Positions 1-11,370 of a stretch of DNA of 36,127 bases are shown here, piece after piece. The DNA is from Chara braunii (lineage: Eukaryota; Streptophyta; Charophyceae; Charales; Characeae): contig BFEA01000279.1 of the NCBI GenBank assembly GCA_003427395.1, forward strand, positions 1,775,927 to 1,812,053, written 5' to 3'. Within the stretch, counting starts at the first letter, position 1. Each line of letters begins with the position of its first letter. The notes under the pieces are model-generated. The model was given only the letters and a program-made list of their open reading frames with translations. It did not search any database and was not told the DNA's origin. The position numbers and the translations under genes were made by a program.

Positions 1-256
1 GTAGCATTAGATGTGTGAAAAAAACGATTCTAATCCTCGCTCTCGCCACTCAAGTTCAAAAAACTGACATAAGATACCATCACATGTGTGAAAAAAAAAA
101 AACAATAAAACATTATATATATATATATCACAATAATGTATGACGATTTTTTTCCGGCACTCACACGCAGAAAATCTCAAACACGCCCACACATGCATAA
201 GAAGAGGGGGAGAGGTGACAGAGTTAAAACTGCACACAGACAAGGATAAGCAGCGA

Positions 257-472
257 AATTCAACCATGCACACATAGGGGAGGTAAACAATGACTCTCAC
301 TCTCCGACAGACTCCCAACATATAAAGAACCGTAGCAAGATCACAATTCATATGATGTTGATGAATTCAACCATGCACACATAGGGGAGGTCAGACAATG
401 ACTCTCACTCTCCGACAGACTCCCAACATATTAAGAACCTCAGCAAGATCACAATTCATATGATGTTGATGA
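257..472. repeat. Tandem direct duplication, two copies of about 107 bp
   Basis: The stretch beginning AATTCAACCATGCACACATA at 257 recurs at 364 with only a few substitutions and small indels, and both copies end in the same CATATGATGTTGAT sequence. The offset is 107 bp. No convincing gene overlaps it. The rest of 1-1157 holds AT-rich spacer and microsatellites, and I see no gene in it. Confidence 0.9.
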
Positions 473-913
473 TGAACCAACTCGAACGAATATCATAACA
501 GAGTTTGTTCCAGTCCCTTGTTCCCCAATCGATTTCCCTCCTTCTACTAACAGAGTACATTAATCTAACCTACACCTATACCAGACTGACTAACCGACCA
601 ACACCGTTGCAGTTTCGGTCTCTCGGCCTGTACCGAACCCGACTATAGGCTATAGAACCGTCTATCAGCTTAGGCCATTATGGTCTGTCTGTCCAGGGGG
701 TAGTCCGGGCCTGCTATTCGCAGTAAGGGTACGTATAGGAAATTGGAAATATTGTTGGGCCTATATTTCCCATATGTACAGATATTACCCTCACGAATTT
801 TCCTCACAGGTTCGTCTCATGACTAGCACTCAAACGAACAAAAATACAAATGTAACCCTACGAGGTAGTATGCAGCCTCGCCACTAGTCTTGGAAGTCAG
901 ACTGAGCAAAAAT

Positions 914-926
914 AGATATATATATG

Positions 927-960
<34 letters not shown>

Positions 961-964
961 TATA
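914..964. repeat. (AT)n microsatellite with interspersed GT
   Basis: A run of alternating TA broken by ATGTAT units. A shorter (TA)n tract lies at about 114-128. Simple sequence with no coding potential. Confidence 0.95.
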
Positions 965-1157
965 CAAGTAAAGAGACAGACATAATGTAGCGTAACAAGC
1001 AAGACACCATGAGATGTGTGTGAACAACGCCATGCTCAATGAAAATCGGATCACCATACCGATGTCAGGTCAACGATAAAGCCATTCAACCAGTCAAACG
1101 CTGAACAACTCTATATCGTCACCCTCAGATTCGGAGCTCAATGTCTGGACCCAATCA

Positions 1158-2812
1158 TCACATGCAGGCACCGCATCGTCCTCCATGTGCCCGATGATGA
1201 AACACGGCTCTCCCCCACCGCCTCATGGTCGGAATCTGAGGCAGCATCATCAACGACTTCCACTGGGTCGCGTTGACGAACAACTCACGCGGCAATGGCG
1301 CGGCTCCATAAGGACAAACCTCCTCCCGCAGAAGCTCTCGAGCCCAGTCTGAAACATGAGCCGAACCGAACACTGACGCCGTCAATCTGTCCTCCCAACA
1401 GTCGATCGCCTCGTGACCGTAGTGTCGACGGAAGCCTGGTCTCGCACGTATGGAAGTGCCCGCAGCAATGCGAGCAACATACCTGACCGGGTCTCGCCAG
1501 CAGTGACTGTTCCACCAAATCACTGTGATCGACAAACGTGCACAGAAAGACTTCTCGAAATGCACCGACTTCTTCGCATAGATAATGATGGTGCCCTGAA
1601 AAGTCTCCACCGCCGATGTGTGCCGAAACTCGACGTAGTACGGCGTGATGTTAGTGCTGCATTGTTTATCGAGAACACGCAGAACGAGCTCGTAGACCGT
1701 GTCCGTGCGGCTATACAAAGGCAATCGTGCACGCCCACCGGCCTTCTCGCACAGAACCTCCCTACCGTCCACACATCCCGAATGATCACCAGCCCAATGA
1801 TCGGCGACCAATATGATGTCACGGTGTAGACTGTCGGCGTCTCCGCCCTCCTCCCTGCACAGCTGGAAAGCGCGGAGGAACCACATCCCAACCTCATGCG
1901 CATGATACTCTGTCAAACTGTCTGGATCAGTCTCCAACGCTCGAGCATTGAACCTCGATCCGTAGGGGTACATCTTTCGCATGACGACAGCGACGAAGTC
2001 AGATTTCTTCAGCTGCTCCTCAGCAGGTGTGAGGACGTTAGGTCCAAAACGCTGCTCCAACGCCTTCTTTAGCCGCTTCTTCGTGAACTGCATGAACTGC
2101 GCCTCTGATACACAGTCGTGCGGGCTGCTCACTTTCTTCGCTTCCTTCAGCTGCAGCATACTGTGGAAGTGCTTTCGAATGTTTTTTATTTTGTGGTGGC
2201 AATCCTTTCGCCACTCGATGCTCATAGCTCGCAACTTTGGTCCCAGCGCCGCACAATCATCCGAGACAACGCACCGGATCTTCAACCCCTTGTCCATCAC
2301 CTCTCGCAAAAGTTGCACGACGGCTAGCACCTCAAGCGCATTCGATGTCTTGCCTTCAATCTTCGGACGGAGAGTGTGAACACCTACAACAAGCCGAGTC
2401 TCGTACTCCATCGTGGTGACAGTGCAATGTTGCGCGCCTCTGGCAGAGTCATATCGACCATCAACCATCAATGTCACTAGCTCACCACGGCGCATCACAG
2501 TGTCAATGGCAAACTCGCAATATTTTATGCCCTGCCGTACGACCTTGGCATTCCACCCCTCCGCCCCCCCCGGTTCTGTGCGCATAAACTTGTAGAATGT
2601 GGGTTTGTGCACCGAGCACATCCCTAAACAAACACAAAAGTTGTCAAGAAGCGTGAACGTAAGGCCGGCGGTGACCGTGGCATGATAGAGTTGCTGCATT
2701 AGTCGCGACTGATAGACGTTCGTGGTCACGAGTGTCATGTGCCACGTCCATTTGCATTTCTTGTCGCATACGAACGTCAGCTTACAAAGCTGCGCAGGAT
2801 AGGAGATGGACT
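1158..2812 (-). CDS. DDE-type transposase-like protein, uninterrupted frame
   Basis: A long open minus-strand frame, about 550 codons after a likely 3' splice site (GTCTGTAG) near 2813; the 44 codons upstream to 2945 look like intron read-through. Residues below count from 2945. A Cys-rich N-terminal part (C54, C60, C64) is followed by DGRYDS (D162), VSDD (D229/D230), HWAGDHSGC (383-391, zinc-ribbon-like) and HTSAVETFQ (E447). This order, with DGR.DS, a D after the next strand, GDHS.C and HT..E.F, matches from memory an unclassified transposase-like family common in invertebrate and fish genomes. Role inferred: transposition or a domesticated derivative. D162, D229 and E447 would be the acidic triad. 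No internal stop is visible, so it may be recent or under constraint. Family name and triad are inference; the open frame is seen. Confidence 0.6.
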
Positions 2813-3141
2813 CTACAGACGCAGTCGCAAGGCAACCCACCAACACGTTCACCACCCCAACCCAAATGCCTGCACACACACCCACACAACCAATAGCCCA
2901 CCGTGAACCCACCCATGCACCCGCAAACTCCCCCCTCCCCAACATTACGCACGCTCACCCTGTTGCACAACCGCCCCCACCGACTGCACAATCACAGCAT
3001 ACTGCCCCTATCATTGCACGCACACCCCCTCACGCAATGCCAAGCACAGCAATGCACAATACACGTAGGGCAAAAAGAAACAACATTGCCCAAACCACCA
3101 AAAGATCGCAAAAGGGCAGATGGCAGAAGCGCAAGGAAAAA

Positions 3142-4955
3142 CCTTGCGTTTGGTGATTGAAGGTGGAGAGTTTTGGGTCTGGTTTGCAGCAGGCAGCAGA
3201 GTTGCCAAAAATTTCTTGGCCAGTGGCATTTCCCTGTAAGGTTCTCCATCCGCGAGTTGGTCTGCAGTGAATAGACGGTTAGCAACCAGCAGATGCGTCA
3301 GGTTCATCATGTGTCTGCGCATGTAGAGGAAGGTGACCTGCAGCTTAATAGGTTTTTTCCATTCATTCTGCAGTTTGTCAGTAAGTTTCATCATCCCCAT
3401 CATATCAGAGGGAACATCAACCACAAAAATATCGAGGTTTGCTATGTAGAACCATAGCATGTGATCAAACCATGTGATCACACCTCCATGCATGGGGCAA
3501 TTGCACTTCAGGTATGGTCTACCGGAGTTCCATAGTTTCTTGAACTCATGGAGCTCGACAATAGGTTTCTGCACCGCCTTCTAGTGGAGCAGTAGGCGGC
3601 AGTTGCGACATCTGGAGCTGTCAAGAGGTCCAAGGATCGGGAAGTTGGCGTCAATTGCCATTCTGGAGATGGTGGTTTTTTTGGCCTCCTCTCTGCATTT
3701 GGCAAGATCCGCCAACAGAAAAATTCCCACGAGAAATGAAAGTTGAAAAAACATTCCATAAAAAAAAATCCTTCATATTTATAAATTTTCATTCCAATGT
3801 TCGTCCAATTCTAAAATTTCCAATTTAATTTGGTAAGTTCCCGTCTAAATATGAACTTTTGCCTTCCAACTACATCTTTTTGTTCAAGATGGAATGAAAG
3901 TCTGGACGAGTTTATGAAATATTTTAATTAAACTTTCATTCTACTACAACAAATATCTTCTAATTTAGATTGGATTAACCTATTTATGACTGAAAATCCT
4001 TCCTTAGAATGACAGTCCAATTAAAATATTTCATGAACTTATCCAGACTTTCAATCCATCTCTAGCATGTAGTTCAAATAAGAAGGAATACCCCATTCTT
4101 GGAAGGAAAGTTTTTAAGTAAGACGGAAAATTTCAAAATTGGAATGACATTTTTTAAGATGGAATGAAAATTTGAAAGTTAGAATGTAATTTTACTCTAA
4201 AATGATTATTTAATTCTAGGAAATTTTTCTGTTGGCTTCCGACAGGTTAGCAAGCGCTGCATACGCTTGGATGGTGCTGGGGGCAATGTGGTTAAAGGGG
4301 TCTAGCAGCCACAGCTTCTTGTCATATCTGGTTCTGATACTTTCAATCCACCTGGGTGTTTAGACGGGTATGAATGGTGCATCTGGCGCCATTCTGAAGA
4401 AGTTGGTCTTGTGTGGGGTGGGTGCGGCGACGGCAGACTGGGCTGCTTGTTGCTGTCGCTCCGCCCGCCTCTTCAAATACCAATCTTTTTCGGCTTGTGA
4501 AGGGTTGAGGTGTGTAATGACTTGTAGTCTGTGCTCGTCAGTGTTGTCAGCGGTGTTGACATCACCTGTGGCATTCAAATGTGCGGAGCTGAAGCCATGC
4601 ATATCAAGGATGACCTTCTCTGTTTTGACGACAATCTTGTCTATCTCCCGGTTCTGTAATGCTGCTTGCTTTAGAATGGCGGCGAGGTCCTTGGCATCCG
4701 TTTGAATGATGGGTCCCTCTTCTCCTCTGAGTGTTTGCCATTTGGCAACAATGATCGCCCAGTCTGAGAAGTGCAGGTTCTCAACGAGGAAGGGGGCTTG
4801 CGCGTTGCTGACATTATGTACTTGATTGAGTACTTGCTCCGGGAGAGCTAGCATGACAATCTGCGCATGCACGCTTGGGGGTGCCAGGTGGATGAACCGC
4901 CGGGCTTTCTCAGCCAGCTCGTGATGCCATCCCTTGTTGGTGTCTGATTTATTCT
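3142..4955 (-). pseudogene. Decayed hypothetical gene, split by two stops and a foldback insertion
   Basis: One minus-strand frame can be followed from about 4955 to 3142. The first part (4955-4360) is about 200 codons and Lys/Gln/Ala-rich near its end. It stops at a single TAA, continues in frame (RWIESIRTRYDKKLW, about 4350-4237), is broken by a 526-bp inverted-repeat element, resumes at ADLAKCREEAKK (about 3710), meets one TAG near 3583, and continues as an open stretch of about 145 codons (KPIVELHEFKKLW to ITKRK). At the 5' edge a TACTAAC branch-point sequence lies about 20 bases upstream of a GCATGCAG splice acceptor, so this was an intron-containing gene. At the 3' edge GCAAG/GTTTTT resembles a donor. 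I do not recognise the family. It lies upstream of and on the same strand as the transposase-like frame, so both may have been exons of one element; that is inference. Confidence 0.6.
3711..4236. mobile_element. MITE-like foldback element, about 526 bp
   Basis: The ends are inverted copies: GCCAACAGAAAAATT at 3711 and its complement ending at 4236. Inside, a 42-bp inverted pair (3888-3929 with 4019-4060) and weaker matching over most of the length make the whole element a long AT-rich imperfect hairpin. It interrupts the decayed minus-strand gene between ...NLSEAN and ADLAKC. It has no coding capacity. The target-site duplication is not clear. Confidence 0.75.
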
Positions 4956-4959
4956 GCAT

Positions 4960-6575
4960 GCGACGGATTAGAGTGCAATGTTAGTACAGGGTGTTTTTTT
5001 TTTTTAAATACATATATATGGACAAACGTGTGGGTTAGGATGTGAAGTTTGTGCAGAAAGGGAAGGTTTTTGATTGTTCAGAGGTTTTGGAATGGTTTTT
5101 ATAAAAGAGAAAAAATTATTGGTTAATAGTGATATGGAGTGTAAAATATGAAAAATCTACGCAGTCTGTTGTGTTGTTATTGTTGTTTTATTATGTATGT
5201 GGGGGTAGTCGTTGGTTGGTGGGGATAGGGATGGTTTTGGCAGGGGGTTGGGAGTCTCATAGGTCTTGTGTTTGTTAGGTTTTCGTGTTAAGGGATCTTA
5301 TTGTGCAGACATTCTTGGAGGGAGGCTTGCTATAGTAATAGCTAGTAGATGGGAAGAGTCTATGGTGCTGGGTCTGGCCGAGGAGCAGGTTCAGGCTGAT
5401 GCGGTGTTAAGGGGGGCTTGGCATTAGTTATGTGTGTTCAAGATATGTTGTTGTATTGATAAATAAGCGTTTGTTCGGTCTATGGCCCCTAGTGTCATGA
5501 GATAGGATATTTTGGCTTATTAAATCGTGGTAGATCCTGCATTTTTATGTTACTTGTTAGTGTCGTGATGTTAGGGGTAATTATTATAATTGGTAGGTAT
5601 TTTATATCGTACGTATTGTTTTTTTTATAAAGAAATTGGTTTTGATATTTATATCTATATAAATATAAATCAGTAAAGGAAGTAAAAGGATAAGAAAAAT
5701 GTACGTTTTGATTTTTAATATTCTTATCTTTTATTTATGTTATTATTATTATTATTGCCTTATCCAACTTTTAAGTGAGAAAGGTCCTCGTCTTACTTGG
5801 TGGTCTTCCTGGAGTATGTAGTATAGCAGGATCCGTAGGAAGGAAGAGTAGCCCATTCTACTTTTTTGGGGGGGAAGGGGGGGCCGAGAGGGGGGTCATT
5901 GTTAGTTGAGTCGTTTTTATAGAAAAAGAGTGGAAAAAAGGGAAGTTATTTTATATATATATATATATATATTTTATCCTAAGGATTATTTTATTGTTTT
6001 ATGTTCTATATTATCATGACAGAAAACACGCTCGTGCGTCCCTTTCATCAAATCTGCGGTCAATCGGGGCAGGGTGAGGTACTCCTCGCTAGAGCTATCC
6101 GACCGCAATCAATCATTGCGTTAACCCCTATCTCAATTACTATCCTAATTTCGACAGAATATTCAACCAATCAAAAAAAAGAGCGACTTGCAAAGTAAAA
6201 AGGAATGATTCAACCATTGATTCCACCAACTGGGCTAAGGCCAATCAGAAAATACACATGCATACAAAAAAGATGTAAAATTCACAGACAGCCTATCTAT
6301 TGTTCGAACCCTATCCAGCTTCGTTAAGGCTCCAAGGGGCAGACACAACTTCAACAAAATCTAGTGTGCTTGTACTTTCAACCAACCAATCAATTCACTA
6401 TGACCAGGTACCTAATTAAAGTAGTGGATCGCCGGCCATCATCAAGATACGGAACATAATTCGATAAAAACCGTGACCCTTCTATTCACGTTTTCGCCAG
6501 GAAGCAGCAAGTTGCAATCGACGAGACATAATCTCAATACCTCCATTTTTCTTTTAATTAGTATTATAATATACT
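4960..6575. other. Gene-poor AT/GT-rich spacer
   Basis: About 1.6 kb of low-complexity sequence: T-runs near 4990, GT-rich text at 5160-5560, TTATTATTATTATT at about 5740-5755, a G-run near 5870-5900, and (TA)n at about 5950-5972. A 65-codon open stretch at 6001-6198 has no recognisable features. I see no gene here. Confidence 0.7.
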
Positions 6576-7150
6576 CTATCGGAGATCCAAAGACTAGGAG
6601 GGCATGAGCAACACTACGTCCGAAGCGGGCACCTCGGCTAGAGTGGAGAGGCCACGGGTAGGGTTGAAGCCCCGTGTCGTCAGTTTGCCAGCAGCCCTAG
6701 GCGATGCCAGTCGTAGCGAAAGGCCTGTCATCTAGTCTCCCGGGGGTCGATGCTTATTGATGTTCTCACTTCGTTCGTCTCCAGCTCTTTACTTGGATAG
6801 AGTTACGTTCGTTGGCGCAGCACCATAGTGTTACGTATCTATAGTCAGCGAGCGAGGCGGCTGATCGGGTGACAGTTCTGATTGTATGGTGTGCATGTCC
6901 TGCCTGTTGGCTGTCTCCATACCTCTCCCGTTCCTCCCATGGCCAACCTAGGGTTACCAACTTGTCGTTGGTCAAGACAAGGCTTATGGCAGGTGCATGG
7001 TTATGCCTATTCGGAGCGGTCGCCATCTCATCGCATTCATGCTCCATTATCCCACCATCTCCGCCATGCCCAAGGGCGAGTTCGGCTTGCGGATAGCTGA
7101 ATGACAGTTATTCCTGTGCAGACGTCTGCTGTATGCGTATCGTGGTGGCG
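6576..7150. other. Unrecognised spacer of mixed composition
   Basis: Higher GC than its flanks, with short overlapping open stretches on both strands (for example 6766-7047 minus and 6869-7096 plus), none with a recognisable motif. I see no supported gene. Confidence 0.4.
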
Positions 7151-7159
7151 ACGCAGTAT

Positions 7160-7565
7160 TATTATATTTTTAAAAAATATATATATAATGTGTTTTTTTT
7201 TTTTTTTTTTTGATAAGTTTTAATTTTTATTTTTTTAGGAAAAATTAAATTTGTAAAAGGATTATATTTTATTTTTTATTTTTTATTGTTTTATTTATTA
7301 TGTTTTATTTTTTTATGTTTTATATTTTTAATTTTTAATTTTTAATTTTTATTTGTTATTTTTTATTAATATTTTTATTATTAATATTTTTTATTTTTTA
7401 TTTTTTATTTTTTATTTTTTATTTTTTATTAAAAATTTTTAAATAATTTTATATTTTTTATATTTATTTATTTATTTGTTTTATCTACATATTTTGTTTT
7501 ATATTTTTCATATATGAAATTTTATGCAGATTTGATCAAATATTTGAAAGAGATTATTTTATTTT
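7160..7565. repeat. Very AT-rich low-complexity tract
   Basis: Long T-runs and repeated ATTTTTT and TTTATT units fill about 400 bases. No gene, only simple sequence. Confidence 0.9.
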
Positions 7566-8995
7566 TTGTTTCATCGTTCGGAATTAGACATTCGTGGTGG
7601 ACGTTTTTGGTTTAAGGGATGTGGAAGGGGTGGGCGAGGGGTAGGTATGCGGATGGATGATTACTTTGGGTGCGCGTGCATTTTTGTGGTAATTTTTAGG
7701 TTATGTTTTTTTGGTTTTCTTTGTTTTAGTTATTCATTGGATAGATATAGTTCTTGGTTTGGTTCGTGGTTCAACTAGAAAAAATGCGGATGGTGTTAGA
7801 TTTGAGGAAGTGTTCTCTTGCATGCGTTGTTGCGGTAGCAATATAAAGAGAGTAGGGATTTTTTTTTGGCCACTGTGCAAGACGTTTCGAGATTTGCGTA
7901 GTGTGCTCCTATGCTGGATACTCTGTTTGTGTGTACCAAAGCTTGTCGTTGTGCTTGTGAAGTTGTACATTCTCACGTTGGGAGGTTACGCTGGGGCAAG
8001 TTGATTTCTCTATTATTGGTTGTGCAGTGGGTGGAAATGGAAGGCAATCATATTAGTGTTGATATGTGTTAGTTGGACAGGTGTGGGTGACTTCTGCCAG
8101 AAAAAGCGGGAGGATGGAGTTTTTCGTGGTTTACCATAGTGTCGTGTCTGGGGATACGATCCTGATTCTGGAGCGTGTGTATCTTCGTGATTCTCCGGTT
8201 GGTGTGGAGCCATGGGGGACATCTCCAGAGGGTCGGTCGATGACGCGTTCGTATGATGTTAACATAAATGGACAGATGGTACTTCGTGTGGGGACCTGCT
8301 ACAAGGAGCTTTAGTTTCTCTGCGTTTCTTCCTGCGTCGGATTGGCGAGGAGATTCCCATTAACATGTTATTCATTAAAATAGTACATTATTTTTTAAAT
8401 AGTGCTTTTGTCGTTCGAGAAACTCGAAAGGTATACACGGCTGACAAAAGAAGATGCTCACTACACATTAATACATAACGATAAGAGTTCCCGTTCAACG
8501 GATAAATCCTCAACACATTTAATTTGTTTCAAGACGAAAAATTCAATTACGGAAGTCGGATACATCCTTACTAAACTGGCTCACATTTAGACAGTCAGTA
8601 CGAACGTCGCATATCGAAGGTTTCCCCTTGTGAGGGACGCATATGAGTGACCGAAAAAAGGTCTTCGTTGAGGCTTTAAAGGGTGCATGGGAGTGAAACG
8701 AATAGCTCATTTTTGAAGTTTAATTGAATAGAAGCAGGATGAGTAAGATACATCCGAATCACATGTTTCGATATTCATAATATACAAGTTGGCTAGTTTT
8801 ATAGTAAAACTGGGATATATCCGAATCAAATATTTCATTATTCGGATGAAGGGAATCCATTATGTTATAAACCGTGCATCATTCATTAAATATCCTCCAC
8901 GCAATCAAAAGGTTGAACTTATGATCATAGCCCGGATCACCCTCCGAGGAAAAATTAACCAATATGTTATCATTCCAATAACAATTATAGCTTTC
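7566..8995. other. Spacer with no recognised gene; relic palindromes
   Basis: Open stretches at 7711-8004 and 8066-8314 (plus) and 8402-8590 and 8789-9034 (plus) have no recognisable domain. Degenerate versions of the dispersed palindrome occur at 8556-8569 (TCGGATACATCCTT) and 8744-8757 (TAAGATACATCCGA). An everted pair of half-sites, ATCCGAAT and ATTCGGAT, lies at 8819-8848. Confidence 0.4.
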
Positions 8996-9351
8996 CAGAC
9001 ATTTCTTAAAACAAAAGGGCGTCGGACGGAGTGAAGTGGTGGGCAAAATTATGTAGAGATGTTATCATTTGTCGCTTGTCGGGTTCGACCTCGCAACCAT
9101 GAACTTGTAACATCCCTACCCAATGAGCCCACCACTCCGCCACTGTCCTCGCCAAGATCAAATGATGTATGTTAACAAATAAAAGTGCACCCTCGGGAAC
9201 CCCTTAAGAACTCTAGTAACCATCAGTCTTAAATTTCAACTAGATGGCGGTTGCATTTACATTATCACTTTACCAAACATTTCTCAAAACAAACGGGCAT
9301 CGTACGGAGTGAAGTGGTGGGGAGTATATTATGTAGAGACGTTATCATCTG
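8996..9351. repeat. Pair of direct repeats, about 76 bp each, flanking a SINE-like head
   Basis: The stretch at 8996-9071 (…GGAGTGAAGTGGTGGG…TATGTAGAGATGTTATCAT) recurs at 9273-9351 with roughly 15-20% differences. The tRNA-like sequence at 9078-9146 lies between the copies. Confidence 0.75.
9078..9146 (-). mobile_element. SINE-like tRNA-derived head
   Basis: Read on the minus strand, GTGGCGGAGTGGTGGGC near 9143-9127 fits a Pol III A box (TGGCNNAGTGG), and GCGAGGTCGAACCC near 9094-9080 resembles a B box, at tRNA-like spacing. The presumed acceptor ends do not pair, so this is not a functional tRNA gene. It is best read as the head of a SINE or a tRNA relic. No clear poly-A tail was seen. Confidence 0.45.
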
Positions 9352-9849
9352 AGGATTGGGCATTGGAGAAGGCTCAAACGAATGCGTAGGATACATCTGA
9401 ATGAAACTGTGTACATATTATCATATGTTAAAGTGACCAAGGACCTTATAATTATTTTAAAAGATCTCACTGGATTTTGAAGACAATTGACAACTCATGA
9501 GAACTAGATTGAAAAGCGAAGACAAATTAAAAACAGAGCGGGACACCCAGCCTACATAAGCAGGCACACAACCATTGAATTCGTAAGCAGACAAATGAGA
9601 AGTACGCCGTAAAAATTGATAACAGTTATCTGGTCCCAATATTTTGAATTCGTAATGGTTACCTCAAAAGTTTCCTTTAACCAAAAAGTTGGCAAGGCTA
9701 TGTTAGACCGTCCACAATTAACCAAAAAGTTTTCGTGGAAATTTAATCTAATCAGACATTCTAACACAAAAATTTGAAAATATTGAGATGTATCTCTAAA
9801 AAAGCCTACACTATGAAAACATTCACAAATTCGACATCCTGATGGAACT

Positions 9850-10885
9850 CTAAAAACGTAAGACTTGTTACCAAAGTGTTCGGAACTTGAAATCTTCAAA
9901 AGAAGTCTCTTCGCAAAGCGTTCACTAGCGGTTCCCATGTTGAACCGTCCACAATGCAAGCCGAGATAGGAGGTTGAGGCAGACTTTCGAAACCCGTAAT
10001 GGAAATCGAGAAACCTTGAACGTCTCCCCCAGCCATGACAACAGCACGTCTCAAGGACACAGGAAATCTGCAGCTTGCAGATATGGTGCTGTAAAATCTC
10101 CCTGCATCCAGTTTCCCCCTTGACGCTCTTGTGTTTGGTTGTTGTAACAATATCCTTATTCTTTGGGTCGGATGCATCTGAACCACAACCGACCATGAGC
10201 CAGGGTGGACACTCGTGACTTTCGTTAATACTTTATAGTGTGCAAATTTCAACTTACCTGACATTCGACCACAAAACTTGGGAAGTGTCGAGACTCGTCT
10301 CTCAAACTGGTGAAAATTAAAAATAATAAGAAATGACTATACTATGAAAATGTTCACAAATCCGACATAATAACACAAAATTCTAAAAACGTAAGACTGG
10401 TCACCAAATGCCTTAAAAAGTTGAAGTCTTGAGAAGAAGCCTCTTCGCAGAGCGTTCACTATCGGTTCCCATATCGAACCGTCCACCATGCAAGTCGGGA
10501 TTGGAGGTTGAGGCAGACCTTCAAACTCCGTAATGGCAAACGAGAAACCCTCAATGTCGCCCCCTGCTCCGAGCACAGCACGTCTCAAGGCGAAAAGAAC
10601 TTCTGAAGCTTTTACATAAGCTCTTGTAAAATCTCCTTGCATCCAATTTCCCCCCCGACGCTCATATATTCGCATGTCGAAAATGTTCAGATCAGTAAAC
10701 CTCACCATGATGACAAACATTGTCCGTTGTCCCGCTACGATCCTGAAGATTCTCTCATATTGAAAAGGAAACGCTCCTCCCTTTGTGATGATCGTCAGTC
10801 GTTCATGTACTTTTATTTCAATGAAGCCCAAAATCTCATCCATGTTTTTGAAGTACGTAAGAAAAGGAAAGTCTGCACACTGCAA
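9850..10885 (-). pseudogene. Duplicated hypothetical coding block, two diverged tandem copies
   Basis: Two minus-strand copies offset by about 535 bp (9850-10130 and 10385-10665) share a protein module: an LRRAV run, then GGD.(E/Q)GFS, then LPQPPI, then a VDGS.WEP.VNALRR run, then a GF or DF pair of aromatics and an SYVFR run. The upstream copy sits in an open stretch of about 182 codons (10885-10337). The downstream copy changes frame after RRDFF, so at least one copy is broken. Protein similarity is clear although the DNA differs at many positions, which suggests the block was coding when duplicated. I do not recognise the family. It lies downstream of, and on the same strand as, the DUF7869-type pseudogene and may be a 3' part of the same element. 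A near-perfect palindrome copy (TCGGATGCATCTGA, 10168-10181) lies in the downstream copy's 5' part. Confidence 0.45.
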
Positions 10886-11059
10886 AAGACAAAAGTCACA
10901 ATAAAAGCGTCACATCAAGATCGGGATCGAAAGCCCGAGGTCATGCTACGACGATCAAAACGCCCCCACGCTCAATGTCGAAAATTGATGAAGAACTCTT
11001 GTTGATTTGAAGCGCGTAACCCTAAGATCACAAATCATTAAGCGATGTATTCCATGGAG

Positions 11060-11370
11060 TTAAGCGTGGTGTGCACAGGCCAGCATGGCAATACGTTCTC
11101 CCCACGAAAAGACCACAACCATCACACTCTCGATGAGGTAGCCTCCTGCCCGCTCCCTTCTCCGGAAACGCTTTGTGTTTGAGCGCCAACACAGTTTTCT
11201 AGGGCGGGAGTTGCATTTTTTCTTATTTTCAGAGGAATCACAAGACCGGTGGTAAACGTTTTGGAGGACTTGCAGACATTTGTTCTCGTTTGTCTCATCC
11301 AAGAAAACGCAACAGTTGTGACATGTTGATACTCTTCCTCGTGCCCTGGAGTTTTTTTCCATTTTTTTTC
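11060..11370. other. Spacer between the duplicated block and the DUF7869-type gene
   Basis: A 100-codon minus-strand open stretch (11362-11060) is Lys/Arg/Cys-rich (CHNCCVFLDE, CNSRPRKLCWR) but has no clear domain. It could be a continuation of the neighbouring pseudogene after a stop, or chance. Confidence 0.25.

Noticed and set aside
7-351. 114-codon minus-strand open stretch at the left end
   Set aside because: It spans an (AT)n tract and part of a tandem duplication, with no protein features.
2806-3160. Pro/Thr/His-rich plus-strand frames opposite the transposase-like gene's 5' side
   Set aside because: They lie over a likely intron of the minus-strand gene and reflect C/A-rich composition.
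9078-9146. Functional tRNA gene
   Set aside because: The ends do not form an acceptor stem and the B box is imperfect; SINE-like relic preferred.
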